From the NCBI RefSeq assembly GCF_037940415.1, contig NZ_CP149798.1, forward strand, positions 992,001 through 1,056,000: a stretch of 64,000 nucleotides of DNA, given 5' to 3'. Each line of letters starts with the position of its first letter. Positions within the stretch are counted from its first letter, which is position 1. Under the pieces are notes generated by a model. The model had not been told where the DNA came from and ran no database searches. It was given only the letters and a program-made list of their open reading frames with translations. Below are positions 6,445 through 15,114 of this stretch, one piece after another. The translations under genes were made by a program, and so were the position numbers. This DNA is from Streptomyces sp. f51. GTDB taxonomy: Bacteria; Actinomycetota; Actinomycetes; Streptomycetales; Streptomycetaceae.

Positions 6445-8824
6445 CGTGGACGTCCGTCCCTTCCTCGGTGTCGGTTCGCCGCGCCGGGCCGGACCGCGCG
6501 GAGTCGTGCCGCGCGTCGCCGGACGGCACGGAGTCGGACGGTCCGTCGGGGCGCCGTGAGCCGGTCCCGCCGGTGTCCGGCCCGGAGGGCAGGCCCTTGC
6601 GGCCCCGGTCGAGGCCGCGCTGGAAGGCTCCGAAGACCGCGCGCATCTCCTCCGGGGTGATCTCGCGTTCGGGCGTCCCGTCGGCCGCCGGCGCCTCGGT
6701 GCGCAGCTCCGGGGCGAGGGCCCGCTGGCGGACCCGGGTGGGCAGCACGGGCGGTTCCGGAGCCGGGTCCTCGGGCGGCACGGAGGAGACCTCCGGCACC
6801 ACGGAGCCGTCGTACCGCTCCCCGGTCGCCGTCCGCTGCGCCGGGAGGACCGCGGTGGCCGTCCGCGAGGGCAGCGGCGCCTGAGCCGTGTCCGCCACCG
6901 GAAGGTTCGTGGTCTCCACCGGGGCGAGCACCGCCTCGGGCAGCAGCACGACCGCCGTCGTACCGCCGTACGGCGAGCGGCACAGGGTGACCTTGATGCC
7001 GTGCCGTGCGGCGAGCCGGCCCACCACGTACAGCCCGAGCCGGTCGTGCCGGGTCGGGTCGAAGTCCTCCGGCGTGGTGAGCGTGCGGTGCGCCTCGTCG
7101 ATCTGGTCGGGCGCGAGGCCGAGGCCCCGGTCGTCGATCTCCAGGACGAACCCGCTCCCGGCCCGCCCGGTGCGCAGGGTGACCTGGGTGCGGGGCGGTG
7201 AGAACACGGTGGCGTTCTCGACGAGTTCGGCGATCAGGTGCACGACGTCGGCGACGGCGTCGGCCGCGACGCCCACCTCGGGCATCGGCGGGACCACCAC
7301 CCGCGCGTACTGCTCGATCTCGCTCACCGCGGAGGACACCACCTCGGCGACGGGAACGGGCCGCCGCCAGCGCCGGCCCGGGGCCGAGCCGGACAGGATG
7401 ATCAGGCTCTCCGCGTGGCGCCGCATACGGGTGGTGAGGTGGTCGATCCGGAACAGGTCGTCCAGGACGTCCGGGTCGTCGGTGCGGCGCTCCAGCGTGT
7501 CGACGAGCTTGAGCTGGCGGTGGACGAGCGCCTGGTTGCGGCGCGCGATGTTCAGGAGTACCGCGAACAGCCCGCGGCGCAGGGTGGCCTGCTTGACGGC
7601 GGCCTCGACGGCGGCGAGCCGGGCGGTGTTGAAGGACCGGCCGACCTGTCCGATCTCGTCGGCCACCGCCTCCACGTCCGCGAGCGGTGGCGCCTCGGCG
7701 GCCGCGTCGACCTCCTGGCCGGCGCTCAACCGCTCCATGACCTGCGGAAGCTGACGGTTGGTCAGCAGGTCGGCGGCGTCGCGCAGCGACTCCAGGCGGC
7801 GCGAGATGCGCCGGGCGCCCCGTACCGCGAACCAGAGCGAGAGACCCACGGCGGCCAGTCCCAGTACGCCGACGATCGCGGCCTTGGTGAGCTCCTGGTA
7901 GGCGAACGCCCGCCCGCGCGCTGCGGAGTTGAGCGCGGACTGCGTGCACATCAGCATGTACCGCTTGACGGCGCGGTCGGTGGTGGTGCGCCAGGAACCG
8001 GCCGCGACGGCCTCGCCCGCGCGCCGGGCGCCCGCCCGCAGCAGGGCGTCCTCGTCCCGGGTCAGCTCCTGGTGGAGGTCGCCCCGCTGGAAGGTCTCGA
8101 AGAGCGAGCGCGAGTCGGCCGGCAGGTCGGGCACATAGGTCCGCTCGAAGACCCTGCGGTCCTCGATGGTGGCGGTGAGGGTGTCGTACTGCTGGTCGGT
8201 GAGCGTGCCCGCGGCCCGTGCCCCGGCGACGAGCGCGTCCTCGCGCGAGACGAAGTCCCGTACCCGCACCAGCTCGACGACGACCTGTGCCTCACGGGCG
8301 AGTTGTCCCGCCTGGAGCGCCGTGAGCGCGGACTCGACGTCGAAGGACGGTTCCACCAGGGTGCTGTACTCGGCCACGGCACGGTCCCAGGTGACGGTGT
8401 GGGCCAGCACCCGGCCGCGCAGCCCCTCCAGACCGTCCACGGAGTGGAGCAGGGCGTCGAGCGCCCGCCGCTGCTGTCCGGACAGGCGGCTGCGGTCCCC
8501 GTCCCGGGCCGCAGCGCGCAGCGCCGTCACGGCGCGGTCGGTGCGGCGCTCCTGGGCCAGCAGCTCGACGCCCGCCGTCGTCCCGCGCCGCGCGCCCAAG
8601 TAGGCGGCGGCGAGGCGGCGTTCGATCTGGATCTGGCCGATCGCCGTGTCGACGGGGGTGCCGAAGTCGTTGTAGACCCCCTGGAGGCGGACGAGCGCGC
8701 GCAGATCGCCGGTGACGGACACCATGGCGAAGCTCCACAGCGTCATGAGGGCGATCACCGGGGCGATCGAGAGGGCCACGATCCGTGAACGGACCGTCGG
8801 CGGACGGCCGAAGGGCCAGCGCAT
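6434..8824 (-). CDS. cvnA: Conservon sensor histidine kinase-like protein with nitrate/nitrite-sensing domain
   Basis: A 796-residue membrane protein. A first transmembrane segment lies at about residues 15-37. A long extracytoplasmic helical domain of the NIT type ('GQIQIERRLAAAYLGARRG') is followed by a second membrane segment near 312-335, a HAMP-like linker and a kinase core. The core has a possible DHp helix around 'FRIDHLTTRMRRHAES', the N-box 'ELVENATVFSPP' and the G-box region 'DRGLGLAPDQ'. A Pro/Glu-rich tail of more than 150 residues follows. CvnA proteins signal without a dedicated response regulator. The start is supported by GGGGAGACC just before the ATG. It heads the cvnA-B-C operon. 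Confidence 0.88.
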   Translation of the reverse strand: MRWPFGRPPTVRSRIVALSIAPVIALMTLWSFAMVSVTGDLRALVRLQGVYNDFGTPVDTAIGQIQIERRLAAAYLGARRGTTAGVELLAQERRTDRAVTALRAAARDGDRSRLSGQQRRALDALLHSVDGLEGLRGRVLAHTVTWDRAVAEYSTLVEPSFDVESALTALQAGQLAREAQVVVELVRVRDFVSREDALVAGARAAGTLTDQQYDTLTATIEDRRVFERTYVPDLPADSRSLFETFQRGDLHQELTRDEDALLRAGARRAGEAVAAGSWRTTTDRAVKRYMLMCTQSALNSAARGRAFAYQELTKAAIVGVLGLAAVGLSLWFAVRGARRISRRLESLRDAADLLTNRQLPQVMERLSAGQEVDAAAEAPPLADVEAVADEIGQVGRSFNTARLAAVEAAVKQATLRRGLFAVLLNIARRNQALVHRQLKLVDTLERRTDDPDVLDDLFRIDHLTTRMRRHAESLIILSGSAPGRRWRRPVPVAEVVSSAVSEIEQYARVVVPPMPEVGVAADAVADVVHLIAELVENATVFSPPRTQVTLRTGRAGSGFVLEIDDRGLGLAPDQIDEAHRTLTTPEDFDPTRHDRLGLYVVGRLAARHGIKVTLCRSPYGGTTAVVLLPEAVLAPVETTNLPVADTAQAPLPSRTATAVLPAQRTATGERYDGSVVPEVSSVPPEDPAPEPPVLPTRVRQRALAPELRTEAPAADGTPEREITPEEMRAVFGAFQRGLDRGRKGLPSGPDTGGTGSRRPDGPSDSVPSGDARHDSARSGPARRTDTEEGTDVHDAP

Positions 8825-8871
8825 GGTCTCCCCAGGACGACAGGACGGGTCGGATGGCTGGGTGACGTGTG

Positions 8872-8887
8872 GTAACCCATGTGTTAC
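8872..8887. promoter_or_regulatory. Short inverted repeat upstream of cvnA
   Basis: GTAAC and GTTAC arms flank a 6-bp centre about 48 bp upstream of the cvnA start, in a 211-bp gap with no gene. It could be an operator or a chance palindrome. No convincing -10/-35 pair was recognised in this gap. Confidence 0.25.
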
Positions 8888-9035
8888 TCGCGGGTAGCGG
8901 GCGCGCGGCTCAAACTAGTCGATGGGCCGCCCGTACCGCAATGGTCCGGACTGACTGAGCGTTCAACGCGCGCTGCGCGGCGTCACCGGATCCGTCTCCG
9001 GAAAGGTCACCGGACACGCCCCCGGTTCTCGCCCC

Positions 9036-10520
9036 TCACTCGCCTCCGGGCAGCGCGAAGACGGTGACGACCGCGGCGTGGTCGGAGGGCCAGTCGTTGC
9101 CCGCCACGTCCGGCCAGGCCCGGGGAGCCCCCGTGACCAGAGTGCGCGAGTCGAGGACGGTCAGCCCCCGGTGCAGGACGAAGTCGATCCGGTCCTGCGG
9201 CTCCGGGCGCCCGCTGCCGTCCTCGTGCTCGGTGTGGACGGGCGACCAGGTGTGGCCGGGGTCCACCGCCGGGTCGGGGTGCGCCTGCCGGTAGGAGTCC
9301 CGCAGGCCGGCCTCCTCGGTGGCCCGCGTCACCGGCCAGGCGACGTCCGGCCAGTCCAGGTGCGAGGGCACGTTGAAGTCACCGGTCAGGACGACCGGAA
9401 CGGATTCCTCGCTCGTGTCGGCGATCCGGCGCAGGATCTCCCGCATCCGGGCGAGCCTGCCGCTCTCGTGCGCGATCAGGGCGGACTCGTCGAGGCCGTC
9501 GAAGCGTGCCTCGTAGGGGCCGTACGGAGCGCAGTCGAGGTGCGCGCTCCAGACGTCGACCCGTTGCCCGCCGTCCAGTTCGATCCTGACGCCGGTGCCT
9601 CCGTAGAAGCCGACGTCCGGATCGCCGAGCACGGCGGTGATCGGGTGGCGGCTGATGACGCCGAGGTTGTCGCCGGCCTGGTGGTGGTACCAGCCGAGGG
9701 CGTCGGCGAGCTCGCGCGCCGCGCTCCCGTACGTCTCCTGGAGCCCGACGACGTCCGCCCCCGTCCCGGTGATGGCCTTGAGCTGCTTCTCGCGGTACCC
9801 GTCGACCCGAGTGCCGCCGAACCAGAGGTTCCAGCTCATCACCCGCAGCTCGCCCGGGGCGACCATGGCCCGCAGCCGGGCCGGGGAGACGCCTTCCAGG
9901 CTGCCGAGCACGGTACGGCCCGCGGCCGGCGCGATCGGCGCGAGCGAGGGCACCGCGAGGACGGCGCAGCCGGCCGACTCGGCCGAGGTGACACCGGTCT
10001 GGGTGTCCTCGACGGCGACGCAGGCGGCGGGGTCGACGCCCAGGGCGCGGCAGGCGGCGAGGTAGGGGTCGGGGGCGGGCTTGGTGCGCCGGGTGTCGTC
10101 GGCGGTGACGGAGACGGCGAACTGGTCGGCTCCGAGCGCTTCGAGGACGGTGTCGGCGACCGCGCGCGGGGAGGCGGTGACCAGGGCGGTGGGTACGCGT
10201 TCGCGGGCGAGCGCCCTGAGCAGTTCCCGCGCCCCGGGCCGGGGCACGATGCCGGTGCGGACCCGGTCCGCGAACTGCCGGTGCAGTTCGGCGGCGGTGC
10301 CCTCACGCGGTGCGCCGGTGAGCCCGGCCAGCCAGGCGGCGGTGTGCTCGACGGGCCGTCCGAGGACGTGCGGCTGATCGGCCCCCGTCAGCACGTGCCC
10401 GAGCCCGCCGGCCACCTCCTCCACCGCCTCCCACCACAGTCGCTCGGTGTCCACGAGCGTGCCGTCCATGTCGAACAGAACGGCCTGGAGGGAGGCCCGG
10501 GCGGTGGAACGGTGGGTCAC
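9036..10520 (-). CDS. HAD-IA phosphatase fused to an endonuclease/exonuclease/phosphatase (EEP) domain
   Basis: A 494-residue two-domain protein. Residues 11-217 are a HAD-IA phosphatase with motif I FDMDGTLVD (D17, D19), motif II 'VTASP', motif III K147 in 'RTKPAPDPY' and motif IV 'VEDTQTG'. After a short linker, residues 225-494 are a metal-dependent EEP domain with 'MSWNLW', 'GLQET', 'TGDFNVPS', 'DRIDFVL' and 'SDHAAV'. Both active sites look complete. The GTG at 10520 has the Shine-Dalgarno GAAAGAGA; the open frame further upstream runs through 38-bp repeats and is not coding. It lies downstream of an ABC importer on the same strand, separated by the repeat array. A role in stepwise hydrolysis of a phosphodiester is inference. 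Confidence 0.85.
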   Translation of the reverse strand: MTHRSTARASLQAVLFDMDGTLVDTERLWWEAVEEVAGGLGHVLTGADQPHVLGRPVEHTAAWLAGLTGAPREGTAAELHRQFADRVRTGIVPRPGARELLRALARERVPTALVTASPRAVADTVLEALGADQFAVSVTADDTRRTKPAPDPYLAACRALGVDPAACVAVEDTQTGVTSAESAGCAVLAVPSLAPIAPAAGRTVLGSLEGVSPARLRAMVAPGELRVMSWNLWFGGTRVDGYREKQLKAITGTGADVVGLQETYGSAARELADALGWYHHQAGDNLGVISRHPITAVLGDPDVGFYGGTGVRIELDGGQRVDVWSAHLDCAPYGPYEARFDGLDESALIAHESGRLARMREILRRIADTSEESVPVVLTGDFNVPSHLDWPDVAWPVTRATEEAGLRDSYRQAHPDPAVDPGHTWSPVHTEHEDGSGRPEPQDRIDFVLHRGLTVLDSRTLVTGAPRAWPDVAGNDWPSDHAAVVTVFALPGGE

Positions 10521-10580
10521 GGTGATCTCTTTCTTCGGTGGGGGGGGAGGTTCAGGTTCCAGCCCCTCGGGCTGCACCAC

Positions 10581-10830
10581 GGGACAAGTCCCAGCCCCGC
10601 GCACTGAACCTTCGGCGCGGGACAAGCTCCAGCCCCGCGCGCTGAATCTTCGGCGCAGGGCAAGTCCCAGCCCCGCGCGCTGCTTCCTCGGTGTGGGGCA
10701 AGTTTCAGCCCCGGGCGCTACTTCCTCGGTGCGGGACAAGTCCCAGCCCCGCGCGCTGAATCTTCGCCGCGGGACAAGTCCCAGCCCCGGGCGCTACTTC
10801 CTCGGTGCGGGGCAAGTTCCAGCCCCTCCG
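10581..10830. repeat. 38-bp tandem repeat array, about seven units
   Basis: Units beginning GGGACAAGTCCCAGCCCC recur at 10581, 10619, 10657, 10695, 10733, 10771 and 10809, exactly 38 bp apart, with point differences. Each unit contains a small palindrome, GGGAC-aa-GTCCC. Because 38 is not a multiple of three, the open frames crossing it are not coding. The array sits between the ABC importer operon and the HAD-EEP gene. Confidence 0.9.
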
Positions 10831-10866
10831 GCGTTTGAGGAGCGGGGTCCGGGGCGGAGCCCCGGG
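10820..10866. repeat. Streptomyces dispersed GC-rich repeat (CAGCCCCTCCGGCGTTTGAG type)
   Basis: The final 38-bp unit merges into CAGCCCCTCCGGCGTTTGAG followed by a GC-rich palindrome ending CCGGGGCGGAGCCCCGG. From general knowledge this element recurs in intergenic regions of many Streptomyces genomes. The palindrome can form a hairpin and may help terminate the upstream ABC operon. Confidence 0.6.
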
Positions 10867-10973
10867 TTCGGGTCGGGCAGGGGCGGAGGGGGCGATCGTC
10901 GCTTGTGGGCCGTGGGGCCACGAACCGGCACCCGCGAGTGGCAGGGGGCAGCGGAGGGGCCGGTCGACGCTTC

Positions 10974-12041
10974 TCAGCTCTGCCGCGCGGCGACCAGCAC
11001 CGGCCGGTCCGGCAGCGTGACCGTCACGCCGGCGCCCGCCACGAGCGCGCCGGCCTCGTGCGTGGGCAGATCGGCCTTGACCTCGGTCCCGTCGGAGAGC
11101 CGCACGGTCACCCGGGTGGCGGCGCCGAGGAACGCGGTGGCCACGACCCGGGCGTCACCCGCCGCGTCGGCACTCACCCGGACCGCTTCCGGCCGCACCA
11201 GCACGTCCACCGCCCCCGGGGCGGGCGCATCCCCGTCCACCGGCAGCCGCCGCCCGAGGACGTCGACCCGCTCGCCGTCGAGCGTCCCCGGGATCCTGCT
11301 CATCGTCCCCACGAACTCGGCGACGAAGGCGGTGGCGGGGCGCCCGTACAACTCGGCGGGGGACGCGCACTGTTCGAGCCGTCCGGCCCGCATCACCGCG
11401 ACCCGGTCCGCCATGGACAGCGCCTCCTCCTGGTCGTGGGTCACGAACAGGGTGGTGATGCCGAGTTCCAGCTGGAGTCGGCGGATCTCCTCGCGCAGCG
11501 AGAGCCGCACCTTGGCGTCCAGCGCGGACAGCGGCTCGTCGAGCAGCAGGACGCGGGGCCGCAGGGCGAGCGCGCGGGCCAGGGCGACGCGCTGCTGCTG
11601 CCCCCCGGAGAGCTGGTGCGGGAACCGCTCGCCCTTGTCCCCGAGCCCCACGAGGTCGAGCAACTCGGCGGCACGTGAGCGCCGTTCGGCCGTACGCACC
11701 TTGCGCATCCGCAGCCCGAAGGCCACGTTGTCCAGGGCGCTGAGATGCGGGAAGAGGCTGTACGACTGGAAGACCATCCCGGCGTCGCGGCTGTGTGCCG
11801 GGACCCGGGTGATGTCCTGGCCGTCGACCAGCACCTCGCCGGAATCGGGGTGTTCGAAGCCGGCGAGCATGCGCAGCGCCGTGGTCTTGCCGCAGCCGGA
11901 AGGGCCGAGCAGGGCGAGCAGTTCACCGGGCCGGACGGTGAGGTCGAGGCCGTCGAGAGCGACGGTCGGTCCGAACTCCCGCCTGAGTCCGCGGAATTCG
12001 ACGGTGGCGGCCTGGTCGGTCGTGGCGAGGGTCATGGTCAT
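10974..12041 (-). CDS. ABC importer ATP-binding protein (Fbp/Pot/2-AEP type)
   Basis: A 355-residue ABC ATPase of the CUT1/iron/polyamine class. Walker A is 'LLGPSGCGKTTALRMLAG', the signature 'HQLSGGQQQRVALARAL', Walker B 'RVLLLDEPLSALD' and the switch histidine is in 'FVTHDQEEALSMADR'. A C-terminal TOBE regulatory domain covers about residues 240-355. The ATG at 12041 overlaps the stop of the upstream permease gene as ATGA, so the start and the coupling are firm. It energises the two permeases encoded upstream. The substrate class is uncertain: 2-aminoethylphosphonate, polyamine and ferric importers share this architecture. Confidence 0.9.
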   Translation of the reverse strand: MTMTLATTDQAATVEFRGLRREFGPTVALDGLDLTVRPGELLALLGPSGCGKTTALRMLAGFEHPDSGEVLVDGQDITRVPAHSRDAGMVFQSYSLFPHLSALDNVAFGLRMRKVRTAERRSRAAELLDLVGLGDKGERFPHQLSGGQQQRVALARALALRPRVLLLDEPLSALDAKVRLSLREEIRRLQLELGITTLFVTHDQEEALSMADRVAVMRAGRLEQCASPAELYGRPATAFVAEFVGTMSRIPGTLDGERVDVLGRRLPVDGDAPAPGAVDVLVRPEAVRVSADAAGDARVVATAFLGAATRVTVRLSDGTEVKADLPTHEAGALVAGAGVTVTLPDRPVLVAARQS

Positions 12042-12856
12042 CCCCGGGAGGCGGAAGCGGTACGGGAGCGGCCGCCGAGGACGGCGAGCGCGAGGAGCAG
12101 TGCCCAGGTGAGGAACAGGCTGAGCACGGAGACGGCGACGGACATCTGGGCCTGCGAGCCGCCGATGTCGTAGATCCACACGGCGAAGGGCTGGTAGCCG
12201 AGCAGGCTCGCGACCGTGAACTCGCCGAGCACCAGGGCCAGGGTGAGGAAGGAGGCGTTGAGCAGCGCGCCGCGCAGATTGGGCAGCACCGCCCGCACGA
12301 GGGCCTGCGGCATGCTCGCCCCGCAGCTGCGGGCGGCCTCGACGAGGGTGCGCACGTCGACGGCGCGCAGTCCCGCGTCCAGGGCCCGGTACACGAACGG
12401 CAGCGCCATCACGACGTACGCGAGGACGAGGACGACCGGGAAGCCCGGGTCCTGGATCGCCACGAACGTCTGGAACAGCGGCGTGCGCGACAGGTGTTCG
12501 GGTCCCCACTTCAGGACGGTGGAGATGCCGGCGACGAACGCGATCGGGGGCACGACCAGCGGCAGCGAGCACACCACCTCGACGACCGGCCGCAGCCGGG
12601 CGGATCCGAGCCGCAGCGCGACCATGGCGGGGACCATCAGGAGCAGCACCACGGCGATGGTCGCGGCGGCGAGTTCCAGGGAGAGCACGAGGCTGGAGGC
12701 GAAGCCGTCGGCGGACACGATCCGGCTGTAGGCGTCGAAGGTGACACCCTGCCCGGGCACGTCGACCGTGAAGACCACGGACGCGGCCATGGGCACCAGG
12801 AAGTACAGCGCGGCGAGGGCGAGGACCACCCAGCGCCACGGGTTCAGGCGAGCCAT
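12038..12856 (-). CDS. ABC importer permease (second)
   Basis: A 272-residue inner-membrane permease with six hydrophobic segments. The EAA-loop motif 'LVEAARSCGASMPQALVRAVLPNLRG', which docks onto the ATPase, lies near residues 170-195. The ATG at 12856 overlaps the previous permease gene by 13 bp, and its stop overlaps the ATPase start as ATGA. It pairs with the first permease to form the heterodimeric channel of a type I importer. Confidence 0.88.
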   Translation of the reverse strand: MARLNPWRWVVLALAALYFLVPMAASVVFTVDVPGQGVTFDAYSRIVSADGFASSLVLSLELAAATIAVVLLLMVPAMVALRLGSARLRPVVEVVCSLPLVVPPIAFVAGISTVLKWGPEHLSRTPLFQTFVAIQDPGFPVVLVLAYVVMALPFVYRALDAGLRAVDVRTLVEAARSCGASMPQALVRAVLPNLRGALLNASFLTLALVLGEFTVASLLGYQPFAVWIYDIGGSQAQMSVAVSVLSLFLTWALLLALAVLGGRSRTASASRG

Positions 12857-13749
12857 CGCGCGCTCCGTCGTTGCAGGGGCAGGTACACGGCCATGACCAG
12901 GCCCGCGATGAGGACCATGTCGAGGCTGAGGGCGAGCGCCACGTTCTCCTGGCCGACCAGCACGTTGCCGGAGATGGCGTCGGCGATCTGGAGCGTGACG
13001 AGCGGCACCGCGCTGCCCACCATGGCGGCCGCCGTGGCGTACGCGGCGAAGGCGCTGCCGAAGAGGAGCACGAGTCCGCCGAGGAGCGAGGGCGCGAGGA
13101 CCGGCAGGGCGACGTGCAGCCAGTACTGGACGGTGGTCGCGCCGTTGTTCCGCGCGGCCTCGCGCCACTGGGAGCGCAGGCCGTCGAGGGCGGGGGTGAT
13201 GGTGAGGACCATGAGCGGGATCAGGAAGTAGAGGTAGACGACGACCAGGCCCCAGAAGCTGTAGAGGTCCCAGCCCCGGTCGGTCAGGCTCAAGTGCCGG
13301 GTCAGCACACCGGAGTTGCCGAGGGTGGCGACGAAGGCGAAGGCGAGCGGGACACCGCCGAAGTTGGCGAGGACGCCGGAGGCGGTGAGCACGGCCTCGC
13401 GCAGCGCGCGGAAGCGGGAGGTCACCACGGCCTGGGCCAGCGGCAGTCCGAGGAGGGTCGCGAGCCCGGCGGAGACGGCGGACAGCTTGACGCTGCCGGT
13501 CAGCGCGGTCAGGTAGGCGCCGTGGAACGAGCCGGTCAGATTGGCGGTGGTGTACGAACTGGCGCCGGTGGCCGAGTCCTTGACGGTGAAGGCGCCGTTC
13601 AGCATGGCGAGCGCGGGGACCCCGAAGGAGACCGCGACGAAGACGAGCAGCGGGAGGACGGCCAGCGGGCCGGTGGCGCGGCGCCGCCGCTGCCGGTGGG
13701 CAGCGGCGGGCGCCACGTCGGCCGGGGCCTCGGTGAGAGCGGTGGTCAT
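12844..13749 (-). CDS. ABC importer permease (first)
   Basis: A 301-residue permease. After a basic cytoplasmic N-terminus ('HRQRRRRATG') come six predicted membrane helices, with an EAA-type loop 'SQWREAARNNGATTVQYWLHVALPVLAP'. The ATG at 13749 overlaps the stop of the substrate-binding protein gene as ATGA. Gene order binding protein-permease-permease-ATPase is that of 2-aminoethylphosphonate, spermidine/putrescine and ferric importers. Confidence 0.88.
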   Translation of the reverse strand: MTTALTEAPADVAPAAAHRQRRRRATGPLAVLPLLVFVAVSFGVPALAMLNGAFTVKDSATGASSYTTANLTGSFHGAYLTALTGSVKLSAVSAGLATLLGLPLAQAVVTSRFRALREAVLTASGVLANFGGVPLAFAFVATLGNSGVLTRHLSLTDRGWDLYSFWGLVVVYLYFLIPLMVLTITPALDGLRSQWREAARNNGATTVQYWLHVALPVLAPSLLGGLVLLFGSAFAAYATAAAMVGSAVPLVTLQIADAISGNVLVGQENVALALSLDMVLIAGLVMAVYLPLQRRSARWLA

Positions 13750-14903
13750 CCGGAGACGGCCTTGCCCCAGCCCTGGGCGAGCACGGTCTTGGCCTTGCTC
13801 TGCTGCGCCTCGGTCGGGAAGCTCGGGGTGCCCGAGACGGCGGGGAGCTTCGCGGCGGCGGTCTTGTCGAGCGTGCCGGCCTTCTCCATCGCGGTCATCA
13901 GGGCCGGTCGGGCGTACCCCTTGAGCCAGAGGTTCTGGCCCTCGGCGCTGTAGAGGTACTCCTGCCACAGCCGGGCGGCCGCGGGGTGCGGGGCGTCCTT
14001 GTTGACGGCCTGGGAGTAGTACTGCGAGAACTGGCCGTCGCTCGGCACGGCGACCTTCCAGTCGACGCCCTTGGACCTGAACTCGTCGGCGTAACCGGCG
14101 TTGAGGTAGTCCCAGTCGATGCTGATGGGCGTCTCGCCCTTCTCGACGGTGGCCGGGGTCGACTCGACGGGCGTGTAGTTGCCGTTCTTCTTCAGCTTCG
14201 CGAAGAAGTCGAGGCCGGGCTGGATGTCGTCGAAGGAGCCACCGCTCGCGAGCGAGGCCGCGTACACGCCGCCGAACGCCGAACCGGACTTGGTGGGGTT
14301 GCCGTTGAGCGCGACCTGGCCCTTGTACTGCGGCTTGAGCAGTTCCTTGAAGGTCGTCGGGCACTCCTTGACCTTCTTGGCGTCGCAGCCGATGGAGATG
14401 TAGCCGCCGTAGTCGTTGAACCAGCGGGCCTGCGGGTCCTTCTGGCCCTCGGGCAGGTCGGCGAAGCCGGCCACCTTGTACGGGGCGAGCAGGCCCTGCT
14501 GGGCGGCACTCAGCGCGAAGGAGCTGCCGAGGTCGAGCACGTCGGGGGCGCGGTCCTGGCCCTTGCGCGAGGTGACGGCGTTGATCTCGTCCTGGCTGGA
14601 GCCGTCCGGGCTCTCGACCTGGATCTTGATGCCGTACTTCTTGGTGAAGCCGTCGATGAGGGCGCCGTAGTTGGCCCAGTCGCGGGGAAGGGCGATCGCG
14701 TGCAGCGTGCCCTCCTTCTTGGCGGCCTTGGCCAGGGCGTCGAGACCGCCGAAGTCCGCGGCGGAGGTCGCGGTGGCCGCGCTCTTGCCGTCGGCGGTGG
14801 TCGCCTTGTCGTCGGGAGCGGCGCCGCAGGCGCTCAGGGTGAGCGCTGCGGCGACGGCGAGGCCGCCGGTGAGGAGGGCGGTCCTCGGCAGGAACACGGT
14901 CAC
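13746..14903 (-). CDS. ABC importer substrate-binding lipoprotein
   Basis: A 385-residue extracellular binding protein. The signal peptide 'LLTGGLAVAAALTLSAC' ends in a lipobox with Cys26, so it should be lipid-anchored outside the cell. The mature domain ('LHAIALPRDWANYGALIDGFTKKYGI...') is the family-1/AfuA-PhnS-like clamp fold. The GTG at 14903 is preferred over the one two codons later because GGAG lies 5 nt before it. It is the first gene of a coupled four-gene operon divergent from a GntR regulator, with a palindromic operator in between. A conserved ligand-binding residue set could not be assigned. Confidence 0.88.
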   Translation of the reverse strand: MTVFLPRTALLTGGLAVAAALTLSACGAAPDDKATTADGKSAATATSAADFGGLDALAKAAKKEGTLHAIALPRDWANYGALIDGFTKKYGIKIQVESPDGSSQDEINAVTSRKGQDRAPDVLDLGSSFALSAAQQGLLAPYKVAGFADLPEGQKDPQARWFNDYGGYISIGCDAKKVKECPTTFKELLKPQYKGQVALNGNPTKSGSAFGGVYAASLASGGSFDDIQPGLDFFAKLKKNGNYTPVESTPATVEKGETPISIDWDYLNAGYADEFRSKGVDWKVAVPSDGQFSQYYSQAVNKDAPHPAAARLWQEYLYSAEGQNLWLKGYARPALMTAMEKAGTLDKTAAAKLPAVSGTPSFPTEAQQSKAKTVLAQGWGKAVSG

Positions 14904-14944
14904 GGTCTCTCCAGGGTGACGCACGAGGGTGGGGTGGAACGGAG

Positions 14945-14962
14945 AACTTGTCTGAACAAGTT
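14945..14962. promoter_or_regulatory. Palindromic GntR/HutC-type operator
   Basis: A perfect inverted repeat AACTTGT-ctga-ACAAGTT lies 41 bp upstream of the binding-protein start and about 150 bp upstream of the divergent GntR gene. Its core TTGTCTGAACAA is close to the TTGTCTAGACAA-like sites known for HutC-subfamily GntR regulators. It is therefore the likely operator of the adjacent regulator. Confidence 0.65.
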
Positions 14963-15114
14963 GGCCCCAGTAGGCCCGCCGATGGTGTCCCCACGGTGAA
15001 CGGCGGTGAAACCCCAAGCCCCTATTCCCTGCACAATCCCGACCGTTCCCGATCACCGTCCGCTGTCGATTAGGCTGGTCAGGCTGTGCACAGCGGGCCG
15101 ACCAGAGGGGAAGA

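Noticed and set aside
10521..10739. N-terminal extension of the HAD-EEP protein
   Set aside because: The extension runs through 38-bp repeats and lacks conserved sequence; a GTG with a good ribosome site lies at 10520.
10581..10830. Possible CRISPR array
   Set aside because: The 38-bp units are directly adjacent with no unique spacers, and no cas genes are present.
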